Part shown: one piece after another, positions 47,721 to 56,656 of the stretch
Position numbering within the stretch: position 1 is the first letter of the stretch
How the letters are laid out: the number at the start of each line of letters is the position of its first letter
Assembly (NCBI RefSeq): GCF_000735605.1
Contig: NZ_JPKG01000024.1
Coordinates: 85,121-149,120 of the forward strand
Direction of reading: 5' to 3'
DNA from: Allobosea sp. LC85
GTDB lineage: Bacteria > Pseudomonadota > Alphaproteobacteria > Rhizobiales > Beijerinckiaceae
Length of the DNA: 64,000 nt
Notes under the pieces: model-generated
Database searches by the model: none
What the model was told of the DNA's origin: nothing
Seen by the model: the letters and a program-made list of their open reading frames with translations, nothing else
Position numbers and translations under genes: made by a program

Positions 47721-48515
47721 TCAATGAGCATGCCGAAAGGCGGCGAAGCGCGAGAGGAAGGCCCGCAATCGTTCGTTCGACTGTTCATCGAAGACGACCT
47801 TCGGCGGCGCGTCGATCGCGATCAGTCCCTGGTCGGTGAAGACCACGCGGTCGGCGACCTCCCTGGCGAAGGCCATTTCATGGGTGACGAGGATCATCGT
47901 GCGCCCCTCCGCGGCCAGCTCCTGGACGACCTCCAGCACCTCGCCGACAAGCTCGGGGTCGAGCGCAGAGGTTATCTCGTCGAGCAGCAGGACCTTCGGT
48001 TCGATCGCAACCGCTCGCGCGATGCCGACCCGCTGCTGCTGCCCGCCGGACAATTGCGCGGGCAGCGCGTCGAGCTTCTCGGAGAGGCCGACGCGCACGA
48101 GCCATTTCTCGGCAATCTGCCTGGCCTCGCCCTTGCTCTTGCCGCGCGACTTCATCAGCCCGAGCATGACGTTCTGGGCCGCGGTCAGATGCGGAAACAG
48201 ATTGAATTGCTGAAAGACCATGGCGGCGTCGACCCGGATGCTGGCAAGCTCCTTGTCGCTGCGCCGGCGGCGGCCGGAACCGCCATCCCGATAGCCGACC
48301 TCCACCCCATCGATCCGGATCGAGCCGCCATCATATTCCTCAAGGAAGTTGATGCAGCGCAGCAAGGTCGTCTTGCCACTTCCGGACGGGCCGATGACGG
48401 CGATCACCTGCCCCTTGCCAACATCAAGATCGATACCCTTCAGCACCTGGTGCGCCCCGAAGGATTTGGTCAGGCCCTTGATGCGGATCACCGGCTCGTC
48501 GGGCGTCTCGATCAT
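47721..48515 (-). CDS. Polar amino-acid ABC ATPase, cluster 2
   Basis: A 264-residue ATPase from ATG 48515. Walker A GPSGSGKTT, Q-loop VFQQFNLFPH, signature LSGGQQQRV, Walker B LLLDEITSALD, switch LVTHE. An insert near residues 85-95 is rich in Gly and Arg (YRDGGSGRRRRSD), somewhat longer than usual. The reading can be extended to 49055 only across the permease gene. It is the fourth gene of the importer. Confidence 0.9.
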   Translation of the reverse strand: MIETPDEPVIRIKGLTKSFGAHQVLKGIDLDVGKGQVIAVIGPSGSGKTTLLRCINFLEEYDGGSIRIDGVEVGYRDGGSGRRRRSDKELASIRVDAAMVFQQFNLFPHLTAAQNVMLGLMKSRGKSKGEARQIAEKWLVRVGLSEKLDALPAQLSGGQQQRVGIARAVAIEPKVLLLDEITSALDPELVGEVLEVVQELAAEGRTMILVTHEMAFAREVADRVVFTDQGLIAIDAPPKVVFDEQSNERLRAFLSRFAAFRHAH

Positions 48516-48529
48516 GATCGTCCTTCCGC

Positions 48530-49165
48530 TCAGATGAAGCGCTTCTCGAGACGCCTGCTCAGCGTCGAAAGCGGATAGTTGATGGCAAAATACATCAGCG
48601 CCCCCATCACATAGAGCGGCAGCGCCACATGGGTGCGACCGATCACCTGCTGCAGCGCGAGCATCAGGTCGACGATGCCCAGCAGGGACACGAGCGAAGA
48701 GCCTTTCACCGTATCGACGACGCTGTTGACGAAGGGCGGCAGGAAGCGTCGGATCGCCTGCGGCGCAAGCACATGGACGAAGCGGTCGAGCAGGCCGAGC
48801 CCGATCGACTTCGCCGCTTCCGTCTGACCGGTGGGGATCGACTGGAAGGCGCCACGGGTGATTTCTATGACCTGGGCGGTCTTGAAGGCCGTCAAGGCCA
48901 CGATCGCGGCGGTCAGGCTCGGCAGGTTCACCTTGATGGCCGGCAGCCCGTAATAGACGAAATAGAGCAGCACCAGGATCGGCACACCACGCACGAAATC
49001 GGCGTAGATCCGGATCGGAAAGCGCGCCCAGAGCGGCCCGAAAGCCAGCACGCAACCGAGCGGGACGCCGATCAGCAGCGAAAGCGCAATCACGCCGGCC
49101 GAGACCAACAGCGTGATGCGCAAGCCATCAAGCAGAAACGGAAGCGTCTGCAGGAACAGCGTCAT
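48530..49165 (-). CDS. Polar amino-acid ABC permease, cluster 2 (second)
   Basis: A 211-residue permease beginning MTLFLQTLPFLLDGLRITLL. The docking loop is EAAKSIGLGLLDRFVHVLAP. It pairs with the permease gene immediately upstream, from which it is separated by six bases. Confidence 0.9.
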   Translation of the reverse strand: MTLFLQTLPFLLDGLRITLLVSAGVIALSLLIGVPLGCVLAFGPLWARFPIRIYADFVRGVPILVLLYFVYYGLPAIKVNLPSLTAAIVALTAFKTAQVIEITRGAFQSIPTGQTEAAKSIGLGLLDRFVHVLAPQAIRRFLPPFVNSVVDTVKGSSLVSLLGIVDLMLALQQVIGRTHVALPLYVMGALMYFAINYPLSTLSRRLEKRFI

Positions 49166-49171
49166 GGGCGC

Positions 49172-49840
49172 TCACCGCGTGATGGCATAGCGCCGCTCGG
49201 CCAGCCGCAGCAGCAGCAGGATGGCATAGCTGGTGACGAGATAGATCGGCGTCGCGAGCAGATAGACCTCGACCGTACGGAAGGTCTGCGTCTCGATCCA
49301 GCGCATGCCGTAGGCCAGTTCGGGCACGGCGATCGCGGAGGCGATCGATGTGTCCTTGAACAGCGAGACATAGGTGTTCGAGAGCGATGGCAGGGCGATG
49401 CGCAGCGCCGTCGGCAGCCGGACATGGACGAGTACGCCGGTGGGCGTAAGACCGATCGCCTTCCCGGCCTCGATCAGCCCTTTCGGCACGGCCTCGAATC
49501 CGGCACGCAGAACCTCGACCAGATAGGCGCCGGAATAGATCGCCAGCGTCACCACGAACGAGGTGGTGGCGTCATATTGCAGATCGATCGCGCTCGGCAC
49601 GCCGTAGAAAACGAGATAGACGAGCAGCAGCAGCGGGACATTGCGGATGAACTCGACATAGCCCCGGATGAACGGCCTGGCCCAGCGCGGCCCATCCATT
49701 TCGACGAGCGCCAGAACCAGTCCGATCACCATGCCGATCGCGATCGTCGCAACTGCGAGCTCGATGCTGAGCAGGAGACCGTCGAACAGCTTCGCGGCGT
49801 AGCGCCAGACGATCGCGAAGTTGAAGTGGTAGTTCGTCAT
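49172..49840 (-). CDS. Polar amino-acid ABC permease, cluster 2 (first)
   Basis: A 222-residue permease from ATG 49840 (MTNYHFNFAIVWRYAAKLFD). The docking loop is EAGKAIGLTPTGVLVHVRLP. Longer readings to 49894 begin in non-conserved sequence. With the next permease it forms a heterodimer. Confidence 0.88.
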   Translation of the reverse strand: MTNYHFNFAIVWRYAAKLFDGLLLSIELAVATIAIGMVIGLVLALVEMDGPRWARPFIRGYVEFIRNVPLLLLVYLVFYGVPSAIDLQYDATTSFVVTLAIYSGAYLVEVLRAGFEAVPKGLIEAGKAIGLTPTGVLVHVRLPTALRIALPSLSNTYVSLFKDTSIASAIAVPELAYGMRWIETQTFRTVEVYLLATPIYLVTSYAILLLLRLAERRYAITR

Positions 49841-49928
49841 GCCGGGAGCCGTCTCGTCACGGGCCGCGCGGGCGACTTCACTGCTCGGCCGCACACCAGC
49901 GGCGAGCGCACCGCTCGGAAAGCCGCCG

Positions 49929-50801
49929 TCAGAATTTCGGCAGTCCCGTCTCGCGAGCTGGCGGCTTCAGACCGAAATAATCGCTGATCGCAGCATCGAA
50001 GATTTCGTTCTGGTGGCCGTACATGGCGATCCCGAAGGTGGTGTCGACGAAGCGCACCCAATCCGGATCGCCCTGGCGCATGGCCGCGCCATACAGCATG
50101 GAGTTCCAGGACTTGCCGGCATCGGCATATTTGTCGGGGTGGCGCTTCGCGAGCCACCAGACGGTCGAGAGATCGACGGCGGCGGCGTCGACGCGCTTTG
50201 AATCAAGCGCAAGGACGACATTGGCCTGGCTATCGAGCTGCATGACCGTCGCCTGCGGCAGGACCTTCTTCACCGACGCTTCGGCATCGACGTTCTGCAG
50301 AATCGAGACCCGCGCGCCCGATCCCGCCTTGAGCAGGGCGTCGAAGCTCTTCTTGTCGCTGTCGGGGCGAGTCAGCAGAGCGATGCCCTCGACGTAATAG
50401 GGTCGGGAGAACGCCACGAGTTGCGCGCGCGCCGGTGACATCGTCATGAACTGGATGACGATGTCGACCTTGCCGGTATTGATGTTGGGAATGCGCTGAG
50501 CCGCGTCCTGCCTGACGAACTCGACCTTCTTGTCATCGTCGAAGAGCCCTTTGGCGAGGATCCGCCCCATGGCGATGTCCATGCCCACGAGTTGGCCCTT
50601 GTCATCCTCGAAATGCCAGGGTGCATTGGTCGAGCCCGTGCCGACGATCAGCTTGCCGCGATCGAGAACGGTGCGCAACAGGCTGGTGGGAGCAGCCTGT
50701 GCGGCCGCCTGCCTGGCCGAACTGGACGCTGCCGCAAGCGCAAGGCTACCGACAAGGCCGGCCTTGAGCAGGTTCCGTTTGCTGTCGACGATGTCTGTCA
50801 T
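49929..50801 (-). CDS. Polar amino-acid ABC binding protein, cluster 2
   Basis: A 290-residue family 3 binding protein. MTDIVDSKRNLLKAGLVGSL looks like a Tat-related signal with K-R in place of R-R, followed by AAAQAAP. Core motifs: GKLIVGTGSTNAPWHFEDDK, VGMDIAMGRILAKGLF, and VDIVIQFMTMSPARAQLVAF. ATG 50801 is preceded by GGGGAG. It is the first gene of the operon reading leftward to the RidA gene, and a dyad lies 46 bases before its start. Confidence 0.88.
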   Translation of the reverse strand: MTDIVDSKRNLLKAGLVGSLALAAASSSARQAAAQAAPTSLLRTVLDRGKLIVGTGSTNAPWHFEDDKGQLVGMDIAMGRILAKGLFDDDKKVEFVRQDAAQRIPNINTGKVDIVIQFMTMSPARAQLVAFSRPYYVEGIALLTRPDSDKKSFDALLKAGSGARVSILQNVDAEASVKKVLPQATVMQLDSQANVVLALDSKRVDAAAVDLSTVWWLAKRHPDKYADAGKSWNSMLYGAAMRQGDPDWVRFVDTTFGIAMYGHQNEIFDAAISDYFGLKPPARETGLPKF

Positions 50802-50846
50802 AGCGGCACGCTCCCCTTGCGCGAGGCTGTTCGCCTCGTCTGGCAT

Positions 50847-50868
50847 TTATTCTATAATTACAGAATAA
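50847..50868. promoter_or_regulatory. 22-base dyad before the amino-acid importer operon
   Basis: TTATTCT, A, TAATTA, C, AGAATAA: symmetrical at 20 of 22 positions, in an AT-rich patch that stands out from the GC-rich surroundings. On the minus strand a TTGACA lies just upstream at plus 50907-50912 or nearby. It is probably the operator of the importer operon; the IclR protein encoded at 46379 is the nearest candidate regulator. Confidence 0.5.
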
Positions 50869-51160
50869 GAAGCATAACTATGTCAGCCTAGTTTTGATCG
50901 GCGGAGCCTGTCAAGCGACGTCCAGAGGTCGCCGACTGAAGCTGCACGAGGAGGCTAGCAGCAGAGCACGGCGCGCCAGAATAGCAACGCGTTAAGCCGC
51001 GGCGACTCCAAGGTCATTCGGCCGCTGGATTGAAACCCGACAGAGGTAACCTTCGCGTGTTCCCATGTCCGAGCGGGGCCGATTGCCAACGGTCCCCTTG
51101 GCTCACGATACCGCAAATGCCCGCTCCGAACGCGAGACAACGGAACCCGTAACGTCGAGA
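50869..51160. other. Non-coding gap between two leftward operons
   Basis: About 292 bases. The left part is the promoter region of the amino-acid importer. The right part has a short open frame on the minus strand (50955-51209) that overlaps the next gene and does not look like a protein. No terminator with a T-run is seen. Confidence 0.4.
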
Positions 51161-52255
51161 TCACCCAGTGGCAGCGAGTCTGTCGCGTAACGCGAGCATC
51201 GACTGACACACCATTTCCAGATCCCTCACATCGAACCCGTCGGCCAGCGCCGGTTCGTAGCGTGCAAGCCTGTCGTGCAGGACGCCGTTGAAGCGAACAT
51301 GCCCGGCCGCGTCTACGGTGAGGCCGTTATCCTGTTCGAAGGCCTGGTTCCACGCGACAGCTTCGCTGCGCGTGATGCCGTCCGGCAAGTCGAGCGACAA
51401 GCCCGCCTGAGACAGGCTGACGGGGTAGCCTCCGGGCAGGCCGTTCGGCCCGGGAACATGCCCGGTCCAACGATCGCCGGCCGCCATCGCCAGCAGCATC
51501 GGCACACCGCTTGCGCCGGAAATGTCAATGACCGGCTCGGGTGTCAGCTTCACCGAGGCGAAGGTCGCGAAGACATCGCCGATTTCGGCGCCATCGATCC
51601 AGACCCGCGGCGCCGGACCGGAGCGCGTCGCGGCGGGCCGACGCCAGGCCGACAGGTTCTGGTAATGCGCCAGCACCTTGAGCGGCTTGTTCGCAGGCAC
51701 CGCGCCGGAACCGGCAAAGACATTCGACAGGATCGCGACATTGCCCATGCCGCAGGCGACCTCATGGCCGAGTGCCGCGATCAGGCCGTTGACCACATCG
51801 GGGAAGCAACAGTTGATCAGCGCGGTCTCATGGCCGAGCGCCGTGATCGCCTCCGCCACGCGCTTGCTGATCAGTGCCTGGAACACCGCGGTCGCGCTCA
51901 GGCCGCCTTCCGCAACCAGCCGAGCCCAGGCGTTGCCGGCCTCGGCGATGACCGACGAGGTCTGGATCGACGCCGCCTGCACCGTCACCTTCGGGCGCGT
52001 CGCCTCGATCAGGCCAGTGGCCGCGCCGTCTTCGAGCAGATCGATCTCATGGCTTTCGAAGCGGGCCGGACGGCCGAAGATCGAAGCGCGAGCGTTCGCT
52101 GCCGTCTTGAGCCAATCGAGCCGTTCGCGGTTGCGCCCGGCAATCACGACCTTCACCGGCTTCTGCGCGGTCGCCGCGATGTCGAAGATGATGCGCGCGG
52201 CAAAACTGCCGGTACCGGAAACGAGGATGTCGCAAGTCATGATGTCGCAAGTCAT
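51161..52255 (-). CDS. Saccharopine-dehydrogenase-like NAD(P)-binding protein, last gene of the IclR-controlled operon
   Basis: A 364-residue protein with a Rossmann fold at the N-terminus (ILVSGTGSFAARIIFDIAAT) and a helix-rich C-terminal half. The first ten residues, MTCDIMTCDI, arise from an exact 15-base tandem duplication (52226-52255) that contains the start codon, so ATG 52255 and ATG 52240 are equally possible. The gene follows the acyl-CoA ligase by three bases. Similar proteins occur as imine or semialdehyde dehydrogenases, but no substrate can be assigned here. Confidence 0.7.
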   Translation of the reverse strand: MTCDIMTCDILVSGTGSFAARIIFDIAATAQKPVKVVIAGRNRERLDWLKTAANARASIFGRPARFESHEIDLLEDGAATGLIEATRPKVTVQAASIQTSSVIAEAGNAWARLVAEGGLSATAVFQALISKRVAEAITALGHETALINCCFPDVVNGLIAALGHEVACGMGNVAILSNVFAGSGAVPANKPLKVLAHYQNLSAWRRPAATRSGPAPRVWIDGAEIGDVFATFASVKLTPEPVIDISGASGVPMLLAMAAGDRWTGHVPGPNGLPGGYPVSLSQAGLSLDLPDGITRSEAVAWNQAFEQDNGLTVDAAGHVRFNGVLHDRLARYEPALADGFDVRDLEMVCQSMLALRDRLAATG

Positions 52256-52258
52256 GGC

Positions 52259-53788
52259 TTAGTGCCTTTGCTGGGCCGTGCGGTCGAAGCAGTCGTCGCG
52301 GCGAGGCGAGAGCTTGTGCTTCATGATGCGCTGGCTCGCCGTGCGCTCGAACGCGTCGACGACGGCGATGTAACGCGGGTTCTGGTATGGGGCGAGACGC
52401 TGGCCGAGCCAGGCGGAGAGCGCAGCCGGATCGACCGTCGCGCCGTCCCTTGGCTTCACGAAGAGCTTGATCTCCTGCTCGCCGATCTCGGCCGCGACAC
52501 CGATCATCGCGCAATCCTCGACCGCCTCATGTTCGGCCGCGACATGCTCGACCTCCCAGGCCGAAACGTTTTCGCCGCGACAGCGCACACTGTCGGTCAT
52601 GCGGCCGTGAAAGATGAGATTGCCGGCTGTGTCGAAGGATCCGAGATCGCCGGTATGGAGCAAGCCGTCCCGCAGAGCCTTGGCGGTGGCCTCTGGATTG
52701 TCGAGATAACCGGGGAAGATCGCACCTGGCTTGCTGGTGTGGACGACGATTTCGCCGCGCTCACCTTGCGCGACAGCTTGCCCGGCAGCGTCGAGCAGCG
52801 AGACGGTGAACCAGGGCATCGGCTTGCCGACGGCGCCGACCACGCCGGTATCGTTGCTGGTGGTGATGCTCGAAGCTTCCGTCATGCCGTAGCATTCGCG
52901 GATCTCGACGCCGAAGCGCGCCTGGAATTGCGGCCAGATATCCGGTGGACAGCCGCCGCCCCAGGCAATGCGCACGCCATGTGACCGGTCGAGCTCGCTG
53001 GGCGGCTGCTTCAGCAGAATTTGCAGGATGCCGCCGAGATAATGGATATGCGTCGCGCCCTCGTCCCGGACCTGCTGCCAGAAGCGGCTGGCGCTGAAGC
53101 GATCGACCATCGCCAGCACGACGTCGCGGATCATCGGCAGCGGCAGGAGCTGTGCACCGCCGATATGGTAGAGCGGCTCCCAGACGAAGAGCGCGTCGCC
53201 CGCCTTGGCCGCCGAGACGAGCCCGACGCCTTCCGCCGCCAGCCGAAGCATCCGGTGCGAGACGATCACGCCCTTTGGCCGCCCGGTCGTGCCGGACGTA
53301 TACATGATTGCAAAGGGAGCGTCGGCCTCCGGGGCAGCCTCGTCAAATACCCTGCCGGACGTCAGCACAACGTCCAGCGTGCCCCCCTCTCCATGGACCA
53401 GGATCGCAGGAGGGCTCTCGTCCGCCAGCGCTTCCTGCACGAGTGGCGCAAGCTCGGCATCGACCACGACGAGGCGGGGCTTGGAATGGCTGAGCAGATA
53501 ACGCAGCCCCTCGCCGCGCTGCTGCGCATTGACCGGCACCCAGGCGACGCCGGCCTTGGCAAGGCCGAACACGACGCCAAGCGCCGCGACGCTGTTGCGC
53601 ATCATCACCGCCACGGTCGCACCGGCGCCGATGCCCTCGTTCCGCAAATGGGCGGCGAAGGCCGAGGCCTCGAGGTCGATCCGGCCATAGCTGACCGGCG
53701 TGCCGTTGAAGCGGGCATAGGTCTTGTCGGGATGGCTGAGAGCGTGCTCGCGGAGCAGGCCGACAAAGCCGGTATCGTCGAAAGCCAT
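52259..53788 (-). CDS. AMP-forming acyl-CoA ligase, CaiC-like
   Basis: A 509-residue adenylate-forming enzyme from ATG 53788. Motifs: ATP-binding YTSGTTGRPKGVIVSH, CYGMTEAS, the HTGDLGSFD adenylate motif, RCRGENVSAWEVEHV hinge, and the C-terminal catalytic lysine in SQRIMKHKL. The R-x-R-G-E-N-(V/I)-S form is typical of the crotonobetaine/carnitine CoA ligase (CaiC) branch. It activates a carboxylic acid, perhaps betaine-like, for the enoyl-CoA hydratase of the same operon. A longer reading to 54304 crosses the permease gene. Confidence 0.85.
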   Translation of the reverse strand: MAFDDTGFVGLLREHALSHPDKTYARFNGTPVSYGRIDLEASAFAAHLRNEGIGAGATVAVMMRNSVAALGVVFGLAKAGVAWVPVNAQQRGEGLRYLLSHSKPRLVVVDAELAPLVQEALADESPPAILVHGEGGTLDVVLTSGRVFDEAAPEADAPFAIMYTSGTTGRPKGVIVSHRMLRLAAEGVGLVSAAKAGDALFVWEPLYHIGGAQLLPLPMIRDVVLAMVDRFSASRFWQQVRDEGATHIHYLGGILQILLKQPPSELDRSHGVRIAWGGGCPPDIWPQFQARFGVEIRECYGMTEASSITTSNDTGVVGAVGKPMPWFTVSLLDAAGQAVAQGERGEIVVHTSKPGAIFPGYLDNPEATAKALRDGLLHTGDLGSFDTAGNLIFHGRMTDSVRCRGENVSAWEVEHVAAEHEAVEDCAMIGVAAEIGEQEIKLFVKPRDGATVDPAALSAWLGQRLAPYQNPRYIAVVDAFERTASQRIMKHKLSPRRDDCFDRTAQQRH

Positions 53789-53808
53789 GGAAATCTCTCG
53801 GGTCGCGT

Positions 53809-55563
53809 TCAGGAGGCGCGGCGAAATCGCTCCGCCAGCAGCAGCAGGCTTGTCACGATGACGAAGACGACAACGGAAACGGCCGCCAGCGTCGGGTTGA
53901 GTTGAAGGATCATGTCGTCCCACATCTGCTTCGGCAGGGTCGTCTTGATGCCGCCGCTGACGAAGATGGCGATGGTCAGTTCGTCGAAGGAGGTGATGAA
54001 GGCGAAGAGGAAGGCAGCGACCAGCCCACCCTTGACCAGCGGAATGGTGACGTAGGCGAGCGTCCGGACGCGGTTGGCGCCGAGCGTCGCAGCGGCCTGG
54101 TCGAGCCGCATGTCGTAGGTCTTCAGAATTGCCGAGACCGTGACCATGGCGAAGGGGATCGCCAGAACGGTATGGCCGATGACCAGGCCGAGATCGGTCG
54201 CGACGAGGCCGAGGCGCGCAAAGAGATAGAACATGCCGACGGCGATGACGATGCGCGGCACGATCATCGGCGCGAGGAAGAAGGCGAAGATCAGCCCGCC
54301 CCATCGCGTGCGGCTATGGGCAAGGGCGAGCGCCGCGAAACCGCCGATGCAGGTGGCGAGGAAGGCCGTCGCAGCCGCGACTGCAAAGGAGCGGATCGTC
54401 GCCGAGATCCAGAGCGGCGAGGAAAAATAGGTCTCGAACCATTGCAGGCTGTAGCCCGGCGGCGGGAACTCGAGAAACTGCGACGAGGTGAAGCCGAGCG
54501 GAATGACGAGCAGCGTCGGCAGCACCAGGAAGCCGATCACGAGCCAGGCGAAGACCGGCAGGACAAGCCTGTTTCCGCGCTTGCCGATGACACGCCGACT
54601 GAGGTCGGCAAGGTGGCTGCTCGCAGTCGCGAGCAGTTGCAGCACGCCAAGGCCGATGTCGCGGATGCGGCCCTTGCCTTCTTGGGCCGAGCCGCCCGAG
54701 ATCGTCGAGATGCCGAAGAGCCGGTCATAGATCCAGCAGGCGATCAGCGCGCTCGCCAGCATCATCGCCGCCAGCGCTCCGGCGAAGGGCCAGTTCAGCA
54801 GTTCCTGCACCTGGGTGATGATCAACTGCGCGAGCATCGTCTCGCGGCGCCCGCCAAGGAAGGCCGGAACGATGAAGAAGCCGAGCGAGGAGATGAAGAC
54901 GAGCAGGCCTGCCGCGGTCACGCCCGGCAGGGAGAGCTTGAAATAGACCTGCCAGAAGGCGCGGCTTGGCGAGGCTCCAAGCGTCTGCGCCGCCTGGACC
55001 AGGCGTCGGTCGATGCCGATCATCACCGGCAGCATCGTCATCACCGCCAGTGGCACCATGGCGTGGACCATGCCGACCATGACGCCGAATTCGTTGTGCA
55101 GGAGATCGAGCGGCTGCGTCCCGAGGCCCGAGCCGGTCATGAGGTTGTTGATGACGCCGCTGCGGCCGAGCACGATCATCCAGGCGAACGTCTTGACGAG
55201 ATAGCTCGTCCAGAACGGCACCATGACGAAGAGCATCATGCGCCCGCGGAAGATTTCCGGCATCCGCGCCAGCCAATAGGCCAGCGGATAGCCGATCAGC
55301 AGCGACCAGAGTGCGGTATTGCCGGCGATCTTGAAGGTGATGCCGAGAACGCGGAGATACACGTCGGTATTGGCGATCCGCTGGAAGGCCGCGAGACTGA
55401 AGCCGCCGCCCTCAGGAGGGCTGATGCTGAGCGACAGCAGCTGCGCCACCGGATAGGCGAAGAAGACCGCCAGGAAGACAAATCCGGGAACGGCGAGCCA
55501 GAGCGGGCTCGGCCGCCGGAGCCAGGACGGCATTGCGCGCGAGCGGGTGGCCACCGCACTCAT
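53809..55563 (-). CDS. Polyamine-type ABC permease, natural PotB-PotC fusion
   Basis: A 584-residue protein with two complete permease halves. The first (about 20-290) has the EAA loop LVQAAQTLGASPSRAFWQVY; the second (about 320-580) has LDQAAATLGANRVRTLAYVT. A hydrophilic linker (SGGSAQEGKGRIRDIGLGVL and on) joins them. In most PotABCD systems these are two genes, so the fusion should still give the normal two-subunit channel in one chain. The stop of the ATPase gene overlaps its start by four bases, and the ligase gene follows. Confidence 0.88.
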   Translation of the reverse strand: MSAVATRSRAMPSWLRRPSPLWLAVPGFVFLAVFFAYPVAQLLSLSISPPEGGGFSLAAFQRIANTDVYLRVLGITFKIAGNTALWSLLIGYPLAYWLARMPEIFRGRMMLFVMVPFWTSYLVKTFAWMIVLGRSGVINNLMTGSGLGTQPLDLLHNEFGVMVGMVHAMVPLAVMTMLPVMIGIDRRLVQAAQTLGASPSRAFWQVYFKLSLPGVTAAGLLVFISSLGFFIVPAFLGGRRETMLAQLIITQVQELLNWPFAGALAAMMLASALIACWIYDRLFGISTISGGSAQEGKGRIRDIGLGVLQLLATASSHLADLSRRVIGKRGNRLVLPVFAWLVIGFLVLPTLLVIPLGFTSSQFLEFPPPGYSLQWFETYFSSPLWISATIRSFAVAAATAFLATCIGGFAALALAHSRTRWGGLIFAFFLAPMIVPRIVIAVGMFYLFARLGLVATDLGLVIGHTVLAIPFAMVTVSAILKTYDMRLDQAAATLGANRVRTLAYVTIPLVKGGLVAAFLFAFITSFDELTIAIFVSGGIKTTLPKQMWDDMILQLNPTLAAVSVVVFVIVTSLLLLAERFRRAS

Positions 55564-56630
55564 GGCACGAGCACCGCTTTGTCCCTGTCCCAGCCGATCG
55601 CGATGGTCTCGCCGAGCGTCGGCACGACCTCGCCGGCCGGCAGGCGGAGCGTCATGAGCTCGCTGTCGCCGATTGTCGCGATCAGACGCGTTTCGGAGCC
55701 GGCATAGACGATCTCCTTGACCCGCCCCTCGACTCTGTTCTGTGCGCCGGCGTCGATGCGCAGACTCTCCGGCCGGACCACGAGCGCCCCGCCCTCCCCA
55801 CTGGCAACCGCACCGGCTGGCAGCGAGAAGCGCCCATAGGAGGTTTCGAGCCGCCGCTCGCCATCAGCCGCGACGAAAGTGCCGCGCAGGATATTGGAGA
55901 TGCCGATGAAATCGGCAGCGAAGGCCGTCCGCGGGCGCTCATAGATCTCCTGCGGAGTGCCGAGCTGCTCGATCCTGGCGTGGTTCATCAGGCAGATGCG
56001 GTCGGAAAGCGCCAGCGCCTCCTCCTGATCATGCGTGACATAGATGATCGTCGCGCCGCTTTCGCGATGCAGCCGCTTGATCTCGATCTGCATATGCTCG
56101 CGCAGCTTCTTGTCGAGCGCGCCGAGCGGCTCATCCATCAGGATGATCGAAGGCTGATAGACGAAGCAGCGCGCCAGCGCGACACGCTGCTGCTGGCCTC
56201 CCGAGAGCTCACGCGGAAAGCGCTCGGCCAGATGCCCGAGATGAACCATCCCAAGGGCGTCCGCGACACGCTTGCCGATCTCGGCCGAGGAACGGCCCCG
56301 CATCTTCAGCGGGAAGGCGATGTTCTCGGCGACGGTCAGGTGGGGAAAGAGCGCATAGTGCTGGAACACCAGCCCGATATCGCGCTGATGCACCGGCGTG
56401 TCGGACTGGTCACGCCCGTCGATGATGACCCGCCCCTCGCTGAGCTCGACCAATCCGCAGACGAGTTGCAGCAGCGTCGTCTTGCCCGAGCCCGAAGGCC
56501 CGAGCAGCGTCAGGAATTCACCCTCCGGCACGGAGAGCTGCGTCGGCTCGAGGGCCGTGGTCGCGCCGTAGCGCTTGCACAGCCCTTCCACCACGAGCTT
56601 CGGCGGCGCCTTGCTACCCGGAACAGTCAT
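55560..56630 (-). CDS. Polyamine-type ABC ATPase (PotA-like)
   Basis: A 356-residue ATPase from ATG 56630. Walker A GPSGSGKTT, Q-loop VFQHYALFPH, signature LSGGQQQRV, Walker B IILMDEPLGALD, switch YVTHD, with a C-terminal TOBE domain (about 285-350, VVRPESLRIDAG). It energises the fused permease. The upstream extension to 57074 overlaps the binding-protein gene and is not real. Confidence 0.9.
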   Translation of the reverse strand: MTVPGSKAPPKLVVEGLCKRYGATTALEPTQLSVPEGEFLTLLGPSGSGKTTLLQLVCGLVELSEGRVIIDGRDQSDTPVHQRDIGLVFQHYALFPHLTVAENIAFPLKMRGRSSAEIGKRVADALGMVHLGHLAERFPRELSGGQQQRVALARCFVYQPSIILMDEPLGALDKKLREHMQIEIKRLHRESGATIIYVTHDQEEALALSDRICLMNHARIEQLGTPQEIYERPRTAFAADFIGISNILRGTFVAADGERRLETSYGRFSLPAGAVASGEGGALVVRPESLRIDAGAQNRVEGRVKEIVYAGSETRLIATIGDSELMTLRLPAGEVVPTLGETIAIGWDRDKAVLVP

Positions 56631-56656
56631 TGTCACCACCGAAACGATGCTTGTCT

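Noticed and set aside
50955..51209. Short minus-strand open frame before the saccharopine-dehydrogenase-like gene's end
   Set aside because: It overlaps that gene's end in another frame, has no ribosome site that I can see and no recognised family.
53902..55707. Long plus-strand open frame opposite the fused permease
   Set aside because: It is a highly charged shadow of the hydrophobic permease; no start signal and no recognisable fold.
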